DNA of 64,000 nucleotides from Sorangium cellulosum (GCA_020720045.1 DYPH01000004.1:35604-99603); one strand, 5' to 3'. Positions 33,058 to 43,081 are shown, counted from the first letter of the stretch. Notes: generated from the sequence alone by a model not told the origin. Translations and numbers: made by a program.

Positions 33058-33840
33058 TCAGCGCGGCTGAAATACCGGAAAGAAAACGCGCGGCGCACGC
33101 TTCTTGCGAAGGCATTTGGTGTGGCCCGAGAGGAAGCAGACCGTGAGTGCGCGCCGCGGAAGTCCCGTCGTACTCCGCCCCGAGCGGTGCCAGACGTGAT
33201 TGTGGACGAGCATCACTTCGCCAGCCACCGCCGGTACCCGCACGATGTGGGCCTCGGCGTCGGCTTCTTCCAGCTTGTTCTTCGGTACGACACCGCCGAG
33301 CGGTGTCGCGAGCCCCTTTTTGTGGCTCCCCGGCACAAATTCCAAGCAGCCGCCGTCGAGGGGCGCGTCGTCGAGAGCCGTCCAGATCTGGAGCTTTGGC
33401 TCCCGATCGAGGCCCCAAAAGGTCCCGCCATCTTGGTGGAAGGGGAGGTCGCTGCCGCCGGTTGCCGCTGCCTTGTTGAAGACGAGTGCGCGGTAGATGG
33501 CAATCGGATCGCCGTCGTAGGCGCGCTTCGCAATCGCCTCAAAAATGGGATTTTCGATCCACGAAAGAAACAGCGGATCCCGCTCAAGCTTTTCGACTTT
33601 CCGATAACGAAGAGTCGGACCTTCCCAGCCTTTTCCGTAGGTGAGATCGTCGTAGGAGCCACTGTCGGCGTCCCGCTGAAAGAACAGCTCCGGGTAGGTC
33701 ACTTCGCCGAGCATGATCGCGTCGATGCGATCGCGGAGCTCGCGCAGCGTCTTTTCGCCAGCAATACGGCCGACGCGTGCGTAGCCATCGCGGTCGTAGT
33801 CCTGAAAAATACGTTCGATTTCAGAGTCTTGGAGCTTCAT
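33058..33840 (-). CDS. Phytanoyl-CoA dioxygenase (PhyH) family protein
   Basis: 260 aa from the ATG at 33840. The Fe(II) facial triad is visible: HxD in LPFHQDGGTFW and the distal His in VHNHVWHRSGRS, followed by the 2-oxoglutarate-binding Arg region. GGCLEFVPGSHKKG is a strong PhyH signature. It is a non-haem iron, 2-oxoglutarate-dependent hydroxylase; the substrate is unknown. Its start lies 4 bp downstream of the aldo/keto reductase stop, so it is the last gene of a three-gene unit with that enzyme and the J-domain protein. Confidence 0.85.
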   Translation of the reverse strand: MKLQDSEIERIFQDYDRDGYARVGRIAGEKTLRELRDRIDAIMLGEVTYPELFFQRDADSGSYDDLTYGKGWEGPTLRYRKVEKLERDPLFLSWIENPIFEAIAKRAYDGDPIAIYRALVFNKAAATGGSDLPFHQDGGTFWGLDREPKLQIWTALDDAPLDGGCLEFVPGSHKKGLATPLGGVVPKNKLEEADAEAHIVRVPAVAGEVMLVHNHVWHRSGRSTTGLPRRALTVCFLSGHTKCLRKKRAPRVFFPVFQPR

Positions 33841-33844
33841 TGCT

Positions 33845-34780
33845 TTAGCCAGTCGCTGTTGCCTCGGTGCCTCGCCACCGCCGAGCGAGGTGGTCGATCG
33901 CGACGCGCAGCTCCTCCGGAAGCGCAGCCGTAGCACAGGCGCCATCGAGGTGCTCCGGCCCCTTTGGACCGAGAATCGTCGTCACCGGCGCGCCGCCGAC
34001 GAACCCATACGCGAGTTCGCGCAGGGAAAAGTTGTAAGATGCAGCGAGTTCGGCGAGTTCGGCGATGCGGGGCGCAAGCGCCTCCGAGCCATACCGATGC
34101 CGATAGAGCGGGACACGGGCGATGCGCGATTTTCGAGGGGTTACGCCAGGTTCGCGAGCAAGCACTCCGCCCGCCAGCGGGTTGTAGGCGGAAAGGGAGA
34201 AGCCTGGGTGGGCCGCTGCAAAGGGGAAAAGCTCGCGCTCCGCGTCCCGTACGAGGACGTTGTAGAGGATCTGGTTGTGGGTCGGCTCCGGGAGCCCCAC
34301 CTGCTTTGCGGTATGGATCACCTGCATGCATTCCCACGCCGAGTGATTTGAGAGGCCGAACGCGGCAATGGTCCCTTCGTCGATGAGCGTCGCCATCGCT
34401 GCGAGCGACTCGCCGATCGGCGTTTCCGGATCACGCCCGTGCCAGAGCAACAGATCGATGGGGCGCTGCAGGCGATCTCGCGAGCGGCGCGCCGCTTCAA
34501 GGGCGACCGGCTTCGAGAGCCCCTCTGGTTTCCCAGCGGACATCGCTCGGCCAATCTTTGTGAGGATAAACGAGCGATGTTCCTTGTCTTCTCGGGCAAG
34601 GGCAGCGCCAAGGCGCGTCTCGGCGAGGCCGTTGCCATAGGCATTCGCGCAATCGAAGGCGAAGAGTCCCTGGGAACAGGCGGCAGCCACGATCGCCGAT
34701 GCGGTCGCTTCGTCGCAGGCGCCTCCAAAGTTCATCGTGCCGACGACGACCTTTGGAAGCCTAGAACGTTCCGGATTCAC
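33845..34780 (-). CDS. Aldo/keto reductase
   Basis: 311 aa from a GTG overlapping the J-domain gene stop (GTGA). AKR features: VVVGTMNFGG at the N-terminus, the catalytic Asp/Tyr in FDCANAYGNG, catalytic Lys in ILTKIGR, catalytic His in LLLWHGRDP, the FGLSNHSA segment, and a C-terminal NADPH-binding loop (TTILGPKGPEHL). It reduces aldehydes or ketones with NADPH; the branch resembles the YajO/Tas-like and K+ channel beta-subunit type. The cytoplasmic substrate is unknown. Confidence 0.9.
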   Translation of the reverse strand: MNPERSRLPKVVVGTMNFGGACDEATASAIVAAACSQGLFAFDCANAYGNGLAETRLGAALAREDKEHRSFILTKIGRAMSAGKPEGLSKPVALEAARRSRDRLQRPIDLLLWHGRDPETPIGESLAAMATLIDEGTIAAFGLSNHSAWECMQVIHTAKQVGLPEPTHNQILYNVLVRDAERELFPFAAAHPGFSLSAYNPLAGGVLAREPGVTPRKSRIARVPLYRHRYGSEALAPRIAELAELAASYNFSLRELAYGFVGGAPVTTILGPKGPEHLDGACATAALPEELRVAIDHLARRWRGTEATATG

Positions 34781-36753
34781 TTCTTAAAGAGACGTCCGAA
34801 GAAGCCGCCCGGCGGCTCGCTCTTGCCATCCCGCTTGGACGGCGGCGGCGTGCTCGGCGTCCCGGAGGCTTTGCGCATCGTGTAGATGCGGATCTCCCTT
34901 TGCGCATCAACGTTCTTCGGGTTGCGGTCGGTGATGTTTCGGAAGTCGCGAAGCGCCGCTTTCTCGTTCCCGAGGCGCTTGTGCAGGATTCCTCGGTAGA
35001 AAAGGGCCCGCTCACTGTCCGCGTTGAGCGATAGAGCCTTCTCTACGTCGGCCAAGAGGCGCTTCAAGAGGTCGCTATCGTTCCCGTCGTGGCGGGTCGC
35101 TTCGATCCACGCGAGCAGTGCGACGTAGTCAGACTGAGTACCGTCAAGTTCGACGGCAGAACGTGCATGAATTTCGGCATTTATGAGATCCTTCTTGCGG
35201 AAGAAAACTTCCGCCTTTTGGAACTCATTCATCGCCTTGAGCGCATTCTGGACGGCAGCTTCCTCGTCTTTTTTTGAGACGCCCTTGTCCAGCTGATCCA
35301 GGTATTCCTTGCGCTTTACCCCGTCCGTCAAAGTGACGTGGGCCTCGGTGATTTTCGCAAAGATCGTCGCCGCCTTCGGCTTCAAATCGGCGAGCGCAGC
35401 CGGGATCTTGTCGGGATGCCACTGCTTCACGAGCTTCATGTAGGCCCCGGTCGCGTCGGCCGCCGAAGCCCCCTTCGCGAGACCGAGCACGTCAAAGAGG
35501 GACTCCCCGTCGACCGCTACGAACTTGTCCTCGATCGTCTTTCGCAGCAGCGCGTGCTCATTCGTCATTCCAGGAACGCGTGTCGAAAGAGGCGCCGCTT
35601 CGCTCGGCGCGCTCGGCGCAATGGAGCGCGGTGCCGTCGGAATGCTCACCGGCGCCGCCGTCGGGACGCTCGCCGCCGGAATGCTAGCCGGCGCCGCCGT
35701 CGGAGGGGCGATGGGTGCCGGTGCCTTCGGGGGATCGTTGATCGGCGCTCCGCTGCCATCGAGGTAGCGACGGGGCATCGGCGAACCGCGCCGGTCAGAA
35801 CCGGAAATCGTAATTTCCTCCTCTACGATCATGGCGCGGCGTTGGACCGATTTGGTGATCCGCATCCGCGCGACGGCCGCCCCGGGAGCTCCGTCGAGGC
35901 TGATCGAGCTGTCGGGGACTTCCGAAACACGTTGGGAAGACGTCGGCGAGGAGGACGCAGGCTGGGAGGAAGAGGGATGCGAAGACGGCATTCCCGAAGC
36001 TGGAATCTCTTCGCGCGCATCCGGGACGACATCGATCTGCTTCGTAATCAGCAGCGCGTACATCAAGAGCTGCGTGGCGGAGGGCGGGAGCACGCCGAGC
36101 GCGAGGAGGGCGTCGAGGCGTTGTGGCTCCTCCCGGAGACGGCCGACAAACTCCTTCTCGGTGCGCGTCAAGCGCAGGCGCTCCGGCGAAGCGTGCGCGG
36201 GGACCCCGAGGCGCCCCCCCGCCACCCGTCCGAGCGCCGCAGTAACGTGCTCAAAGGGCGGATTTTGCTTCACTCCGGCCCAGAGGACCGCAAGCGGCTC
36301 GATCACCGAACCGGTTCCGCCGACCCCTTCGAGGCCGTCGAAGCCGTCGTAGTACGCGAACGTCCCCGTTGCCGGCAGAAGGAACAGGCGCACGAGCTTC
36401 CGCTCGAGCTGAATTTGCAGGGCTCGGTCGATCTCCTCTTGGGTGACCGCCCCTTGCTCGACGAGCACGGCGCCGAGCAATTTTCCCGAGTTCCGTGCGT
36501 CCTCAAGAGCACGCGTGAGCTGCTTCGCCGCGACGTTCCCGAGGTCAACCAGAATAGACCCGAGAAGGCCTTCGGTATCGCTCGTGCGGATTTTAGCGGG
36601 GACGCCGGCGCGCGTCGTGACCGTCGCGACGACGTTTCCGTCGACAAGAAAGTCGAGCGTCCCCGTCAGCGCCCGTTCGAGGACGTAGACGAAGAGGTGT
36701 GCAACCGGGGTTTTGTCGAGGGTGCCTTGGGCCGTAGCTGCCGAGGGGCGCAT
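34777..36753 (-). CDS. DUF4388-like, J-domain and TPR protein
   Basis: 658 aa. Residues about 5-70 match the DUF4388/PATAN-type domain of gliding and signalling proteins (GTLDFLVDGNVVATVTTRAG), then a region rich in ILVDLGNVAAKQL/LLGAVLVEQGAVTQEEIDRAL repeats. A Pro/Ala/Ser linker runs to about residue 390. A J-domain follows near residues 425-495 with the HPD motif in KQWHPDKIP, and then TPR-like helices (EVFFRKKDLINAEIHARSA, RALFYRGILHKRLGNEKAA). The HPD implies stimulation of a DnaK; the window's dnaK has no other DnaJ neighbour. The first gene of the minus-strand unit, it is divergent from the large kinase. Confidence 0.82.
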   Translation of the reverse strand: MRPSAATAQGTLDKTPVAHLFVYVLERALTGTLDFLVDGNVVATVTTRAGVPAKIRTSDTEGLLGSILVDLGNVAAKQLTRALEDARNSGKLLGAVLVEQGAVTQEEIDRALQIQLERKLVRLFLLPATGTFAYYDGFDGLEGVGGTGSVIEPLAVLWAGVKQNPPFEHVTAALGRVAGGRLGVPAHASPERLRLTRTEKEFVGRLREEPQRLDALLALGVLPPSATQLLMYALLITKQIDVVPDAREEIPASGMPSSHPSSSQPASSSPTSSQRVSEVPDSSISLDGAPGAAVARMRITKSVQRRAMIVEEEITISGSDRRGSPMPRRYLDGSGAPINDPPKAPAPIAPPTAAPASIPAASVPTAAPVSIPTAPRSIAPSAPSEAAPLSTRVPGMTNEHALLRKTIEDKFVAVDGESLFDVLGLAKGASAADATGAYMKLVKQWHPDKIPAALADLKPKAATIFAKITEAHVTLTDGVKRKEYLDQLDKGVSKKDEEAAVQNALKAMNEFQKAEVFFRKKDLINAEIHARSAVELDGTQSDYVALLAWIEATRHDGNDSDLLKRLLADVEKALSLNADSERALFYRGILHKRLGNEKAALRDFRNITDRNPKNVDAQREIRIYTMRKASGTPSTPPPSKRDGKSEPPGGFFGRLFKK

Positions 36754-36900
36754 GGATCACTCGCAGGGGGGCGACGTACGGGGTAGGAGTAAACGGGCAC
36801 GTGGCCGGTAGGAAAACCCGGCTTGGCGCGCTCGACAACAACAGTTCCATCTACCTCAAATTTCTCCGGCCGTGTGCGCCGATCCGCGACGACTTCCCCG

Positions 36901-39900
36901 ATGGCCGAAAGCCCGCCCAACCTCCCCTCAAAAATCGCCGACTTCGAGATCCTCCGTCGCCTTGGAAAAGGGGGGATGGCCGAAGTTTTTCTCGCGCGCA
37001 AACGGGGTGCCGAGGAGACGGCGAAGACGCTTGTCGTCAAGCGGATCCTCCCCAGCTACGGCAGCTCGCGGCGCTTTCGCGGCATGTTCATCGACGAGGC
37101 GAAGCTCGCGACGCGCCTGAACCATCCCAATGTCGTGCAGGTTTATGAGTTTTTCGAGGTTCCTCAAGAGGGGCACGTGCTCGCGATGGAGTACGTGGAG
37201 GGGCCCGACCTCGGACAGGTCTTGTCGCAAGCGCGCAAGGTTCAATCCGCGTTCGAGCAGGGTTCAAATCGCCCGTTTGCTAGCGCCGCACTCGACCCTT
37301 ACCTCGTTGCCTGGATCGTTGCTGAAGTTGCAAAAGGGCTCCACTACGCCCACGAACGGAAGGACGATCAGGGGCATCCGCTACAAATCGTGCACCGAGA
37401 CGTCAGCCCGTCGAACGTGCTTCTTTCCTTCGAAGGTGCGGTAAAGATTGCCGACTTTGGGATCGCGAGTGCACGCTTTACCGAGGACGAAGCTGGCGTA
37501 ATTAAGGGTAAATTTGGCTATATGTCCCCCGAGCAAGCTCGTGGGGAAAAGGTGGACCGGCGCTCTGATCTCTATTCGCTTGGCGTTCTTTTTTGGGAAG
37601 CACTCACCCTCCAGCCGCTCCACGCGGGACTAGGTGGTGAAGCACTTCTCGACATTGTTCGCTCCGGCGTCATCGAGCCCCCGAGTCGCATCCGACCAGA
37701 GATTCCTGAAGCCATTGAAGCGGTCGTTCTAAAGCTTCTGCAGAAGAATCCCGACGACCGTTTTCTGAATGGTCGAAAGCTCGTGGAGGCGCTGAATCGT
37801 CTGCTTCTCGAGCATCAAGAGATGATTGACAGCCTGCGCCTCGAAGAGACGCTGGCCGATCTCTTTCCAGCGGCGAGTCGCGTTCGCGATGAAGCGCTCC
37901 ACCTTGTGGGGGCCGGCGACGTCGAGTCGCCGCGGACGGTGGCCGACCGGAAAGCCCGCGATGCCAGCAAATCGGTTGCCGCGTCGATCGCTGGCCCCGA
38001 TCCGGGGCGGGAGCACGAGAAAGAGCGGAGCGAGCGCCCGGAAGTCCGCCACGTCGTCGTCGTCCGCCTTCGACTTCACCCGCGCGCCGGCCTCTCCGGC
38101 GGAAACCTTGAGCGCCAGCTTGCGCCGCTTAAGCGAATGCTTGGCGAAATGGCCTTCAAATACCGAATGCGCTGGCATTGGGACGGCGCCTGCGACGCTA
38201 CGGCTATCGCCGGCACCGCCGCGAAACATGCTCGCGCCCCCTTTGAAGCGGCGATGCTCGCCAAGGAGGCCCAAGAGGCCATCCTTGCGGCAAGCGATGG
38301 GGATGACCCGCTTTTTTCGGCGTCTCTTGCCCTCGTACGGGCCACGGCGACCGGCCCGCGCGACAAGAACGGCCATCTCGTTCGCTTCGCGATGCCGGAG
38401 TCGGCCCATTGGCTCGGCGCTCTTTTGCTCGACCAGACACCGCCGGGGAAGACCTTCGTCGCTGGGGGCCTCCAACGGATCCTACGCCGAGATTTCTTGT
38501 GGGGGGATGAGCGCATCCTCGATGTAGACGACACGCGCGGCGCGCAACTTCCTCCAGAACTTCGGGTACATGAGCTTGTGCGTGCCCTCTCCGCCGAGGA
38601 GCGCGCGCGGATCGCGGCAACGAGCGGGAGCGATCTTGTCGGCCGCGATGGGGCCCGGGCCGATCTCGTCTCGGCCTTCCACGCGGCGACGTCCCGTGGT
38701 CGTGGCCAGCTCGTCCTCCGTGCCGTAACCGGCGAACTTGGCATTGGGAAGAGCGCGCTCGTTCAAGCTTTCCTAAATGAGATCCGCGAACCGCATCGCG
38801 TACTTCGCGCGGAAGCGAGCCCAGTTTCGACCGAGAACCCCTACGCAACTGCGATTGAGCTCGTGCGCGATACGCTCGGCCTTGATGGCAATGAGTCGGT
38901 CGACGAAGTCGCGCGGGCGATCGTCGCCCTTGGGACGCGTGAGCTTGAGAATCACCCCGCAATTCATAAACTTGCTGAGCTTGCCGCTCGCAAGAACTCC
39001 GGCGACGAAGATGACGGTGAGAGCTTCAAAAAGCTCGTCGTACATGGTCTTCGTAGCTTCTTGATTGCGCTTTGTGGTCGTGATCCGGTCGTATTTGTTC
39101 TTGAAAGTTTTCAGTGGATCGATCGTCAGTCCTGGGAGGCATTCTCAGCGATTTTTGCTGAACCGTTCCCCTTTGCGCTCTTCGTCCTTCTCGTCACGCG
39201 GACCGATGAGCGCGCGCCGACCCTCCCCGCCGCGGCGATTCCGATCCCCCTCGACTCGCTCGACGAGGACGAGCAGGTGCGTCTCGTCGAGAATCGGTTG
39301 GGCCTGAAGCGCGGAGTCTCTGAAATCGTTCGTGAAATTGGGGCGCGCGTCGGCGGGAATCCCTTCTTCCTGCTTGAGATGATCGACGCGATGCTTGAGC
39401 GGGGCACGCTCCGACTCGTCAATCGGAGCGCCAGCGACGGCACGAGCGCCGGGGCCGAGGACGGCGAGCCGGAACTGGTGCGAAAAGAGGGGGCCGGTGA
39501 TCTCTTCGACCTTCCGTCGACCCTTGAGCAGCTCGTCGCCGACCGCATCCTCGAACTCCCGGAAGACGAACGGGCCATTGTGCATTGGCTCGCCGTCGCC
39601 GGAGGGGCGCTTACCGCCGACGAATTGGGCGCGCTCGCCGGCGCCGACGCGGAATCGTGCGCGGCGCGACTCTGCACACGCGGCCTCTGCGACGCCCGGA
39701 GTCACGGCCGCAGCCGCGTCCTGGATGCCGTCGACTTCCGCCACCCGCTGACCCGCGACGTCGCCTACGCCGGCCTCGATCGCGTGCGAAAGGTGCGCAT
39801 GCACGCCGCTGTCGGGCAGCTCTTTGCGCGTGGCGCGCGGAAGGACCTCGGCCCCGCGATCGTCGCGCGCCACCTAGAGAAGGGGGAACTTCGCGAAACA

Positions 39901-41355
39901 GCAGCACATTTTTATATCGAAGCTGCGCAGGCCGCGCGAAATGACCACGAGCTCCCGCTCGCGACCCGCTACTTCCAGAAAGCGCTCGTGGCACTCCCCG
40001 CGGGGGACACGCGTCGCTTCGTCTGCCTCGAAGCTCTCGACATGCTCTTTCGCCATACTGGTAAGAAAAAAGAGCGAATTCGAGTTCTTATGGAGCTGAA
40101 GCGCTCGGCCAAGGTGGCGGGAACTGCCCGTCCCGTGGCGGGGGCGTTGTTGCATATTGCACGGTTTGAACTCGACGACGCGCGCCTCGAGCAGGGCCTC
40201 CCGCGCGCGCTACGGGCGGCGTCGCTCGCCTCGAAGGCCGAGCTCGTAAACCTCGCGATTGAAGCCGAGGCGCTCTCTTCCGAGTTCCTTCGTGAACTCG
40301 GCGACGTCCAGGGGGCGCTTGCCGCGTGCGACCGCGCATTGTCGGCGAGCGACCCGAAGATGGGTCGTCATATCCCGCCGCGAACGCGTGCAGAAGTGCT
40401 TGTAAATCGAGGGGTTTTGCTGCGGCGTGTCGGTCGCGTGCGGGAGGCGGTCGATGCCTACGCCGATGCCATCGCCTACGCGAAGATCGCCAACGCCCGC
40501 CGGCTAGAGGCCCGCATCCGAAACGCGCTCGCCTTCGCGATGTGGGTTCAGGGGCGCTACGAAGATGCTCTCGCCCTCGGCCAGCAGTCGCTGACGCTCG
40601 ACCTCTCCATCGGTGCGCGCTTTGCGCTCGCCAAGACGATCACGAACCTTGCCGTCGCCTTTGCCCGCCTCGGTGACTTGCCGACGGCGCGCGCCCATCT
40701 CCAGCGGGCGGGCGAGCTTCATGAGCGCTACGGCGACGAGGAAAGTCGCGCCGACTACATGATCGTCCTCGCCGAAATTTCCCTTGAATACGGAGATTTG
40801 GACGAAGCAAGGACCGTCGTCGACGAAGCGCTTGCCCTCGCGACCGCCGCGCGAAATGCCTACGACAGCACTCACGCCAAACTCGTCCGTGCGGCGCTCC
40901 ACCTCGCCGAGCGGCAGCCGCGCCGGGCCGCCGAGCTTGCCCTTGAGGCGCGCCACGAGGCCGAGTCGCAAGCGCTCGTTGCATACATGTATTATGCAAT
41001 GGCGCTGGAGGCTTCGGCCCGCGTGGAAATCGGCGAGGTGCACATCGCGACGCTCCTCGGCACGATGGCACTCGGTGGCGTCGAGACGGTCCAAGGGTGC
41101 GAATACGGTCTCGAAATTCGTCTGCTTTGTGCCGACGCGCTCAAGCGTGCCGGGTCGCCGCAGGCGCCGACTGCGCGCCAGCGGGCCGTCGACTACGCGA
41201 CAGCTCTCTCCAACGAGATTCGGGATCCGCGATTTCGCCGTTTGTTTTCAATGCGGCCACCGATTCTGGCACTGTTCGACTCGACGCCCGCTCCCGGCGT
41301 TGAACGGTCTCTCTACCTGCTCAATGGCGCCGCATCCGACGGCTCCGTTTTGTAG
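36901..41355 (+). CDS. Ser/Thr protein kinase with ATPase and TPR domains
   Basis: 1484 aa from the ATG at 36901. The N-terminal Hanks kinase has GKGGMAEVF (residues 22-30), HRDVSPSN with H165, and DFG at D185. Residues about 390-560 may be a degenerate class III cyclase-like domain (VVVVRLRLHPRAG, HLVRFAMPESAHWL); this is a weak call. An AAA/NACHT-like ATPase starts at about 611 with P-loop GELGIGKSALV; the Walker B position reads VLESFQWID, with Glu in place of the usual Asp. The last 500 residues are TPR-like. The layout matches PknK-type myxobacterial kinases that combine signalling and a transcription-regulator-like sensor, although no DNA-binding domain is visible. Confidence 0.88.
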   Translation: MAESPPNLPSKIADFEILRRLGKGGMAEVFLARKRGAEETAKTLVVKRILPSYGSSRRFRGMFIDEAKLATRLNHPNVVQVYEFFEVPQEGHVLAMEYVEGPDLGQVLSQARKVQSAFEQGSNRPFASAALDPYLVAWIVAEVAKGLHYAHERKDDQGHPLQIVHRDVSPSNVLLSFEGAVKIADFGIASARFTEDEAGVIKGKFGYMSPEQARGEKVDRRSDLYSLGVLFWEALTLQPLHAGLGGEALLDIVRSGVIEPPSRIRPEIPEAIEAVVLKLLQKNPDDRFLNGRKLVEALNRLLLEHQEMIDSLRLEETLADLFPAASRVRDEALHLVGAGDVESPRTVADRKARDASKSVAASIAGPDPGREHEKERSERPEVRHVVVVRLRLHPRAGLSGGNLERQLAPLKRMLGEMAFKYRMRWHWDGACDATAIAGTAAKHARAPFEAAMLAKEAQEAILAASDGDDPLFSASLALVRATATGPRDKNGHLVRFAMPESAHWLGALLLDQTPPGKTFVAGGLQRILRRDFLWGDERILDVDDTRGAQLPPELRVHELVRALSAEERARIAATSGSDLVGRDGARADLVSAFHAATSRGRGQLVLRAVTGELGIGKSALVQAFLNEIREPHRVLRAEASPVSTENPYATAIELVRDTLGLDGNESVDEVARAIVALGTRELENHPAIHKLAELAARKNSGDEDDGESFKKLVVHGLRSFLIALCGRDPVVFVLESFQWIDRQSWEAFSAIFAEPFPFALFVLLVTRTDERAPTLPAAAIPIPLDSLDEDEQVRLVENRLGLKRGVSEIVREIGARVGGNPFFLLEMIDAMLERGTLRLVNRSASDGTSAGAEDGEPELVRKEGAGDLFDLPSTLEQLVADRILELPEDERAIVHWLAVAGGALTADELGALAGADAESCAARLCTRGLCDARSHGRSRVLDAVDFRHPLTRDVAYAGLDRVRKVRMHAAVGQLFARGARKDLGPAIVARHLEKGELRETAAHFYIEAAQAARNDHELPLATRYFQKALVALPAGDTRRFVCLEALDMLFRHTGKKKERIRVLMELKRSAKVAGTARPVAGALLHIARFELDDARLEQGLPRALRAASLASKAELVNLAIEAEALSSEFLRELGDVQGALAACDRALSASDPKMGRHIPPRTRAEVLVNRGVLLRRVGRVREAVDAYADAIAYAKIANARRLEARIRNALAFAMWVQGRYEDALALGQQSLTLDLSIGARFALAKTITNLAVAFARLGDLPTARAHLQRAGELHERYGDEESRADYMIVLAEISLEYGDLDEARTVVDEALALATAARNAYDSTHAKLVRAALHLAERQPRRAAELALEARHEAESQALVAYMYYAMALEASARVEIGEVHIATLLGTMALGGVETVQGCEYGLEIRLLCADALKRAGSPQAPTARQRAVDYATALSNEIRDPRFRRLFSMRPPILALFDSTPAPGVERSLYLLNGAASDGSVL

Positions 41356-41423
41356 GAAATTCGAGTACTTTACCGGTCGCCCCCGCGACGCGCCCCCTTT
41401 GAGCGGTCCCCCGCCTTTCGAAC

Positions 41424-42734
41424 ATGTCTTCTTCGCCCCATGCCGCCCCGAAACGCACGGCCCTAATCTTGAGCGGCGGTGGCGCTCGTGGCGCCTACGA
41501 GGTTGGCGTCCTTTGGTACGTCTTCGATGAGCTCGCCCGCCTCCGCGGCAAGAGCCCGCGCGTCGACATCATCAGCGGCACCAGCGTCGGCGCTATCAAC
41601 GGCTGCTACCTCGCCTCCCACCTCGACGACACCAGCCAGGGGCTCCGCCGGCTCGTCTCGATGTGGAGTGAGCTTGAGTTCACGAAGGTCGTCCGCTTCG
41701 GTCCGAAGCAGCTTTGGTCGATCCCGAAGCTGCTCACCGGAGGCACGCGCGAGACCGGTTTCTTCAACGCAGAGCCGCTTGCCGAGCTTGTAGCTCGTGA
41801 GATTCGTTGGCGTTCTGTTGCTCGTTCCATTCGGAACCGCGCGCTTCACGGCCTCACCGTCTCCACCACCGAGGTCGCGACGGGGCGCACGGTCGTCTTC
41901 ATGCAGACGTCCCCCGACGTCGCCCTCCCGGCGGCCGCTCCCCCCCGCACGCTGTTCCGGGCGGACCACATCGGGCCGACGCATGCTCTTGCAAGCGCTG
42001 CAATTCCTTTGGTATTTCCGCCGGTTCGTATCGACGGGTCCCTCTACATCGACGGTGGCCTGCGCCAGAACACGCCGATCGCGCCAGCGCTTCGCCTCGG
42101 AGCGAGCCACATTCTCGCCGTCGGCTCGTCGCGGGAAGTCCGCGGGGTGGTCGTCAGCGAGGACTCCCACGAGGCGGCCCGTGTCCCCGGAGCAGCATTT
42201 TTGCTTGGAAAAGTGCTGAACGCCTTCCTCCTCGACCACATCGACGTCGACATCGAGCTGCTTTCGCGCATCAATCAGGTTCTTGCCGACGGGACGAGCG
42301 TCTACGGCAATGAATTTACTTCGAAAATCAACGAGCTCGTGAAGCGTCGCGGCGGCATGCCGTACAGCCCGGTTTCCAGCCTCGCCGTCCGTCCCAGCGA
42401 AGACCTTGGCCGTCTCGCTGCAGCCCACGTAAGGCGCGGAAAATTCTTGGGAAATCCGATGTTCGTGAAGCAGATCTTGAACCTGCTCGACGTCGGCGCC
42501 GGCGACGAATCGGACCTCGCGAGCTACCTGCTCTTCGACGGCACCTTCTGCCGCACCCTGATCGAACTCGGCCGCTCGGACGCGCACGCGCGGCGCCATG
42601 AAATTCTTGCGTTTTTTGAGGACGCCGAATCCGATCGCCCGCAGGTCGAAGAGCTCCCCCCCGCCGACCGCCAGAAATACCCGTCGGTCCCGCCGCCGAG
42701 TTCCTTGCCGACCTTCCCAAAAATCGGGAGCTAA
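41424..42734 (+). CDS. Patatin-like phospholipase
   Basis: 436 aa. The catalytic dyad and oxyanion hole are intact: ILSGGGARGAYE (oxyanion hole), GTSVG with nucleophile S54, and DGGL with D210. There is no signal peptide, so it acts in the cytoplasm or at the membrane face unless exported by another route. It probably hydrolyses acyl esters of phospholipids. A C-terminal extension of about 170 residues follows the catalytic domain. The gene begins 68 bp after the kinase stop on the same strand and may be co-transcribed. Confidence 0.9.
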   Translation: MSSSPHAAPKRTALILSGGGARGAYEVGVLWYVFDELARLRGKSPRVDIISGTSVGAINGCYLASHLDDTSQGLRRLVSMWSELEFTKVVRFGPKQLWSIPKLLTGGTRETGFFNAEPLAELVAREIRWRSVARSIRNRALHGLTVSTTEVATGRTVVFMQTSPDVALPAAAPPRTLFRADHIGPTHALASAAIPLVFPPVRIDGSLYIDGGLRQNTPIAPALRLGASHILAVGSSREVRGVVVSEDSHEAARVPGAAFLLGKVLNAFLLDHIDVDIELLSRINQVLADGTSVYGNEFTSKINELVKRRGGMPYSPVSSLAVRPSEDLGRLAAAHVRRGKFLGNPMFVKQILNLLDVGAGDESDLASYLLFDGTFCRTLIELGRSDAHARRHEILAFFEDAESDRPQVEELPPADRQKYPSVPPPSSLPTFPKIGS

Positions 42735-42735
42735 A

Positions 42736-43065
42736 TCAGCTCTTTGCTGCGATACGGAGTCGGTTGCCGTCTCGATCCACGAACGCGGCAGCGGCGGCGC
42801 CTTCGCGCGTGAACGCGATGCCTCGATTCTCGTAGACGCCGAGGGTCTCTTCGAAATCCCCGCGGGTGAAGAAGGTGATAGGCGTCGTCTTGCCGGCGGC
42901 CGTCGTAAGGGTCACGACAAAATCGTCCCCAAGGTCGATCTGCGCGTGATCTCCTGCAAGATCCACGAGTTTCGCTCCAAGGGTTTCAACAAAGAAGCGC
43001 ACTTCGTGCCCCAAATCGCCCACCGAGAGCGTCGGTGCGCCAGTTGCCGTTCCGCCGTTCAACAT
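42736..43065 (-). CDS. VOC/glyoxalase-fold protein
   Basis: 109 aa, a single VOC (beta-alpha-beta-beta-beta) unit: ATGAPTLSVGDLGHEVRFFVETLG at the N-terminus, ITFFTRGDFEETLGVYENRG in the middle and AAFVDRDGNRLRIA at the end, the last being the typical DPDGN-like close. Metal ligands are not obvious, and one His/Glu pair is uncertain. It could be a glyoxalase, a bleomycin-resistance-like binding protein or a cofactor-free VOC protein. It starts 16 bp after the Zn-ribbon kinase stop and is likely in that operon; it converges with the patatin gene by 1 bp. Confidence 0.75.
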   Translation of the reverse strand: MLNGGTATGAPTLSVGDLGHEVRFFVETLGAKLVDLAGDHAQIDLGDDFVVTLTTAAGKTTPITFFTRGDFEETLGVYENRGIAFTREGAAAAAFVDRDGNRLRIAAKS

Positions 43066-43081
43066 GTTGTCTCCTCGCCGC

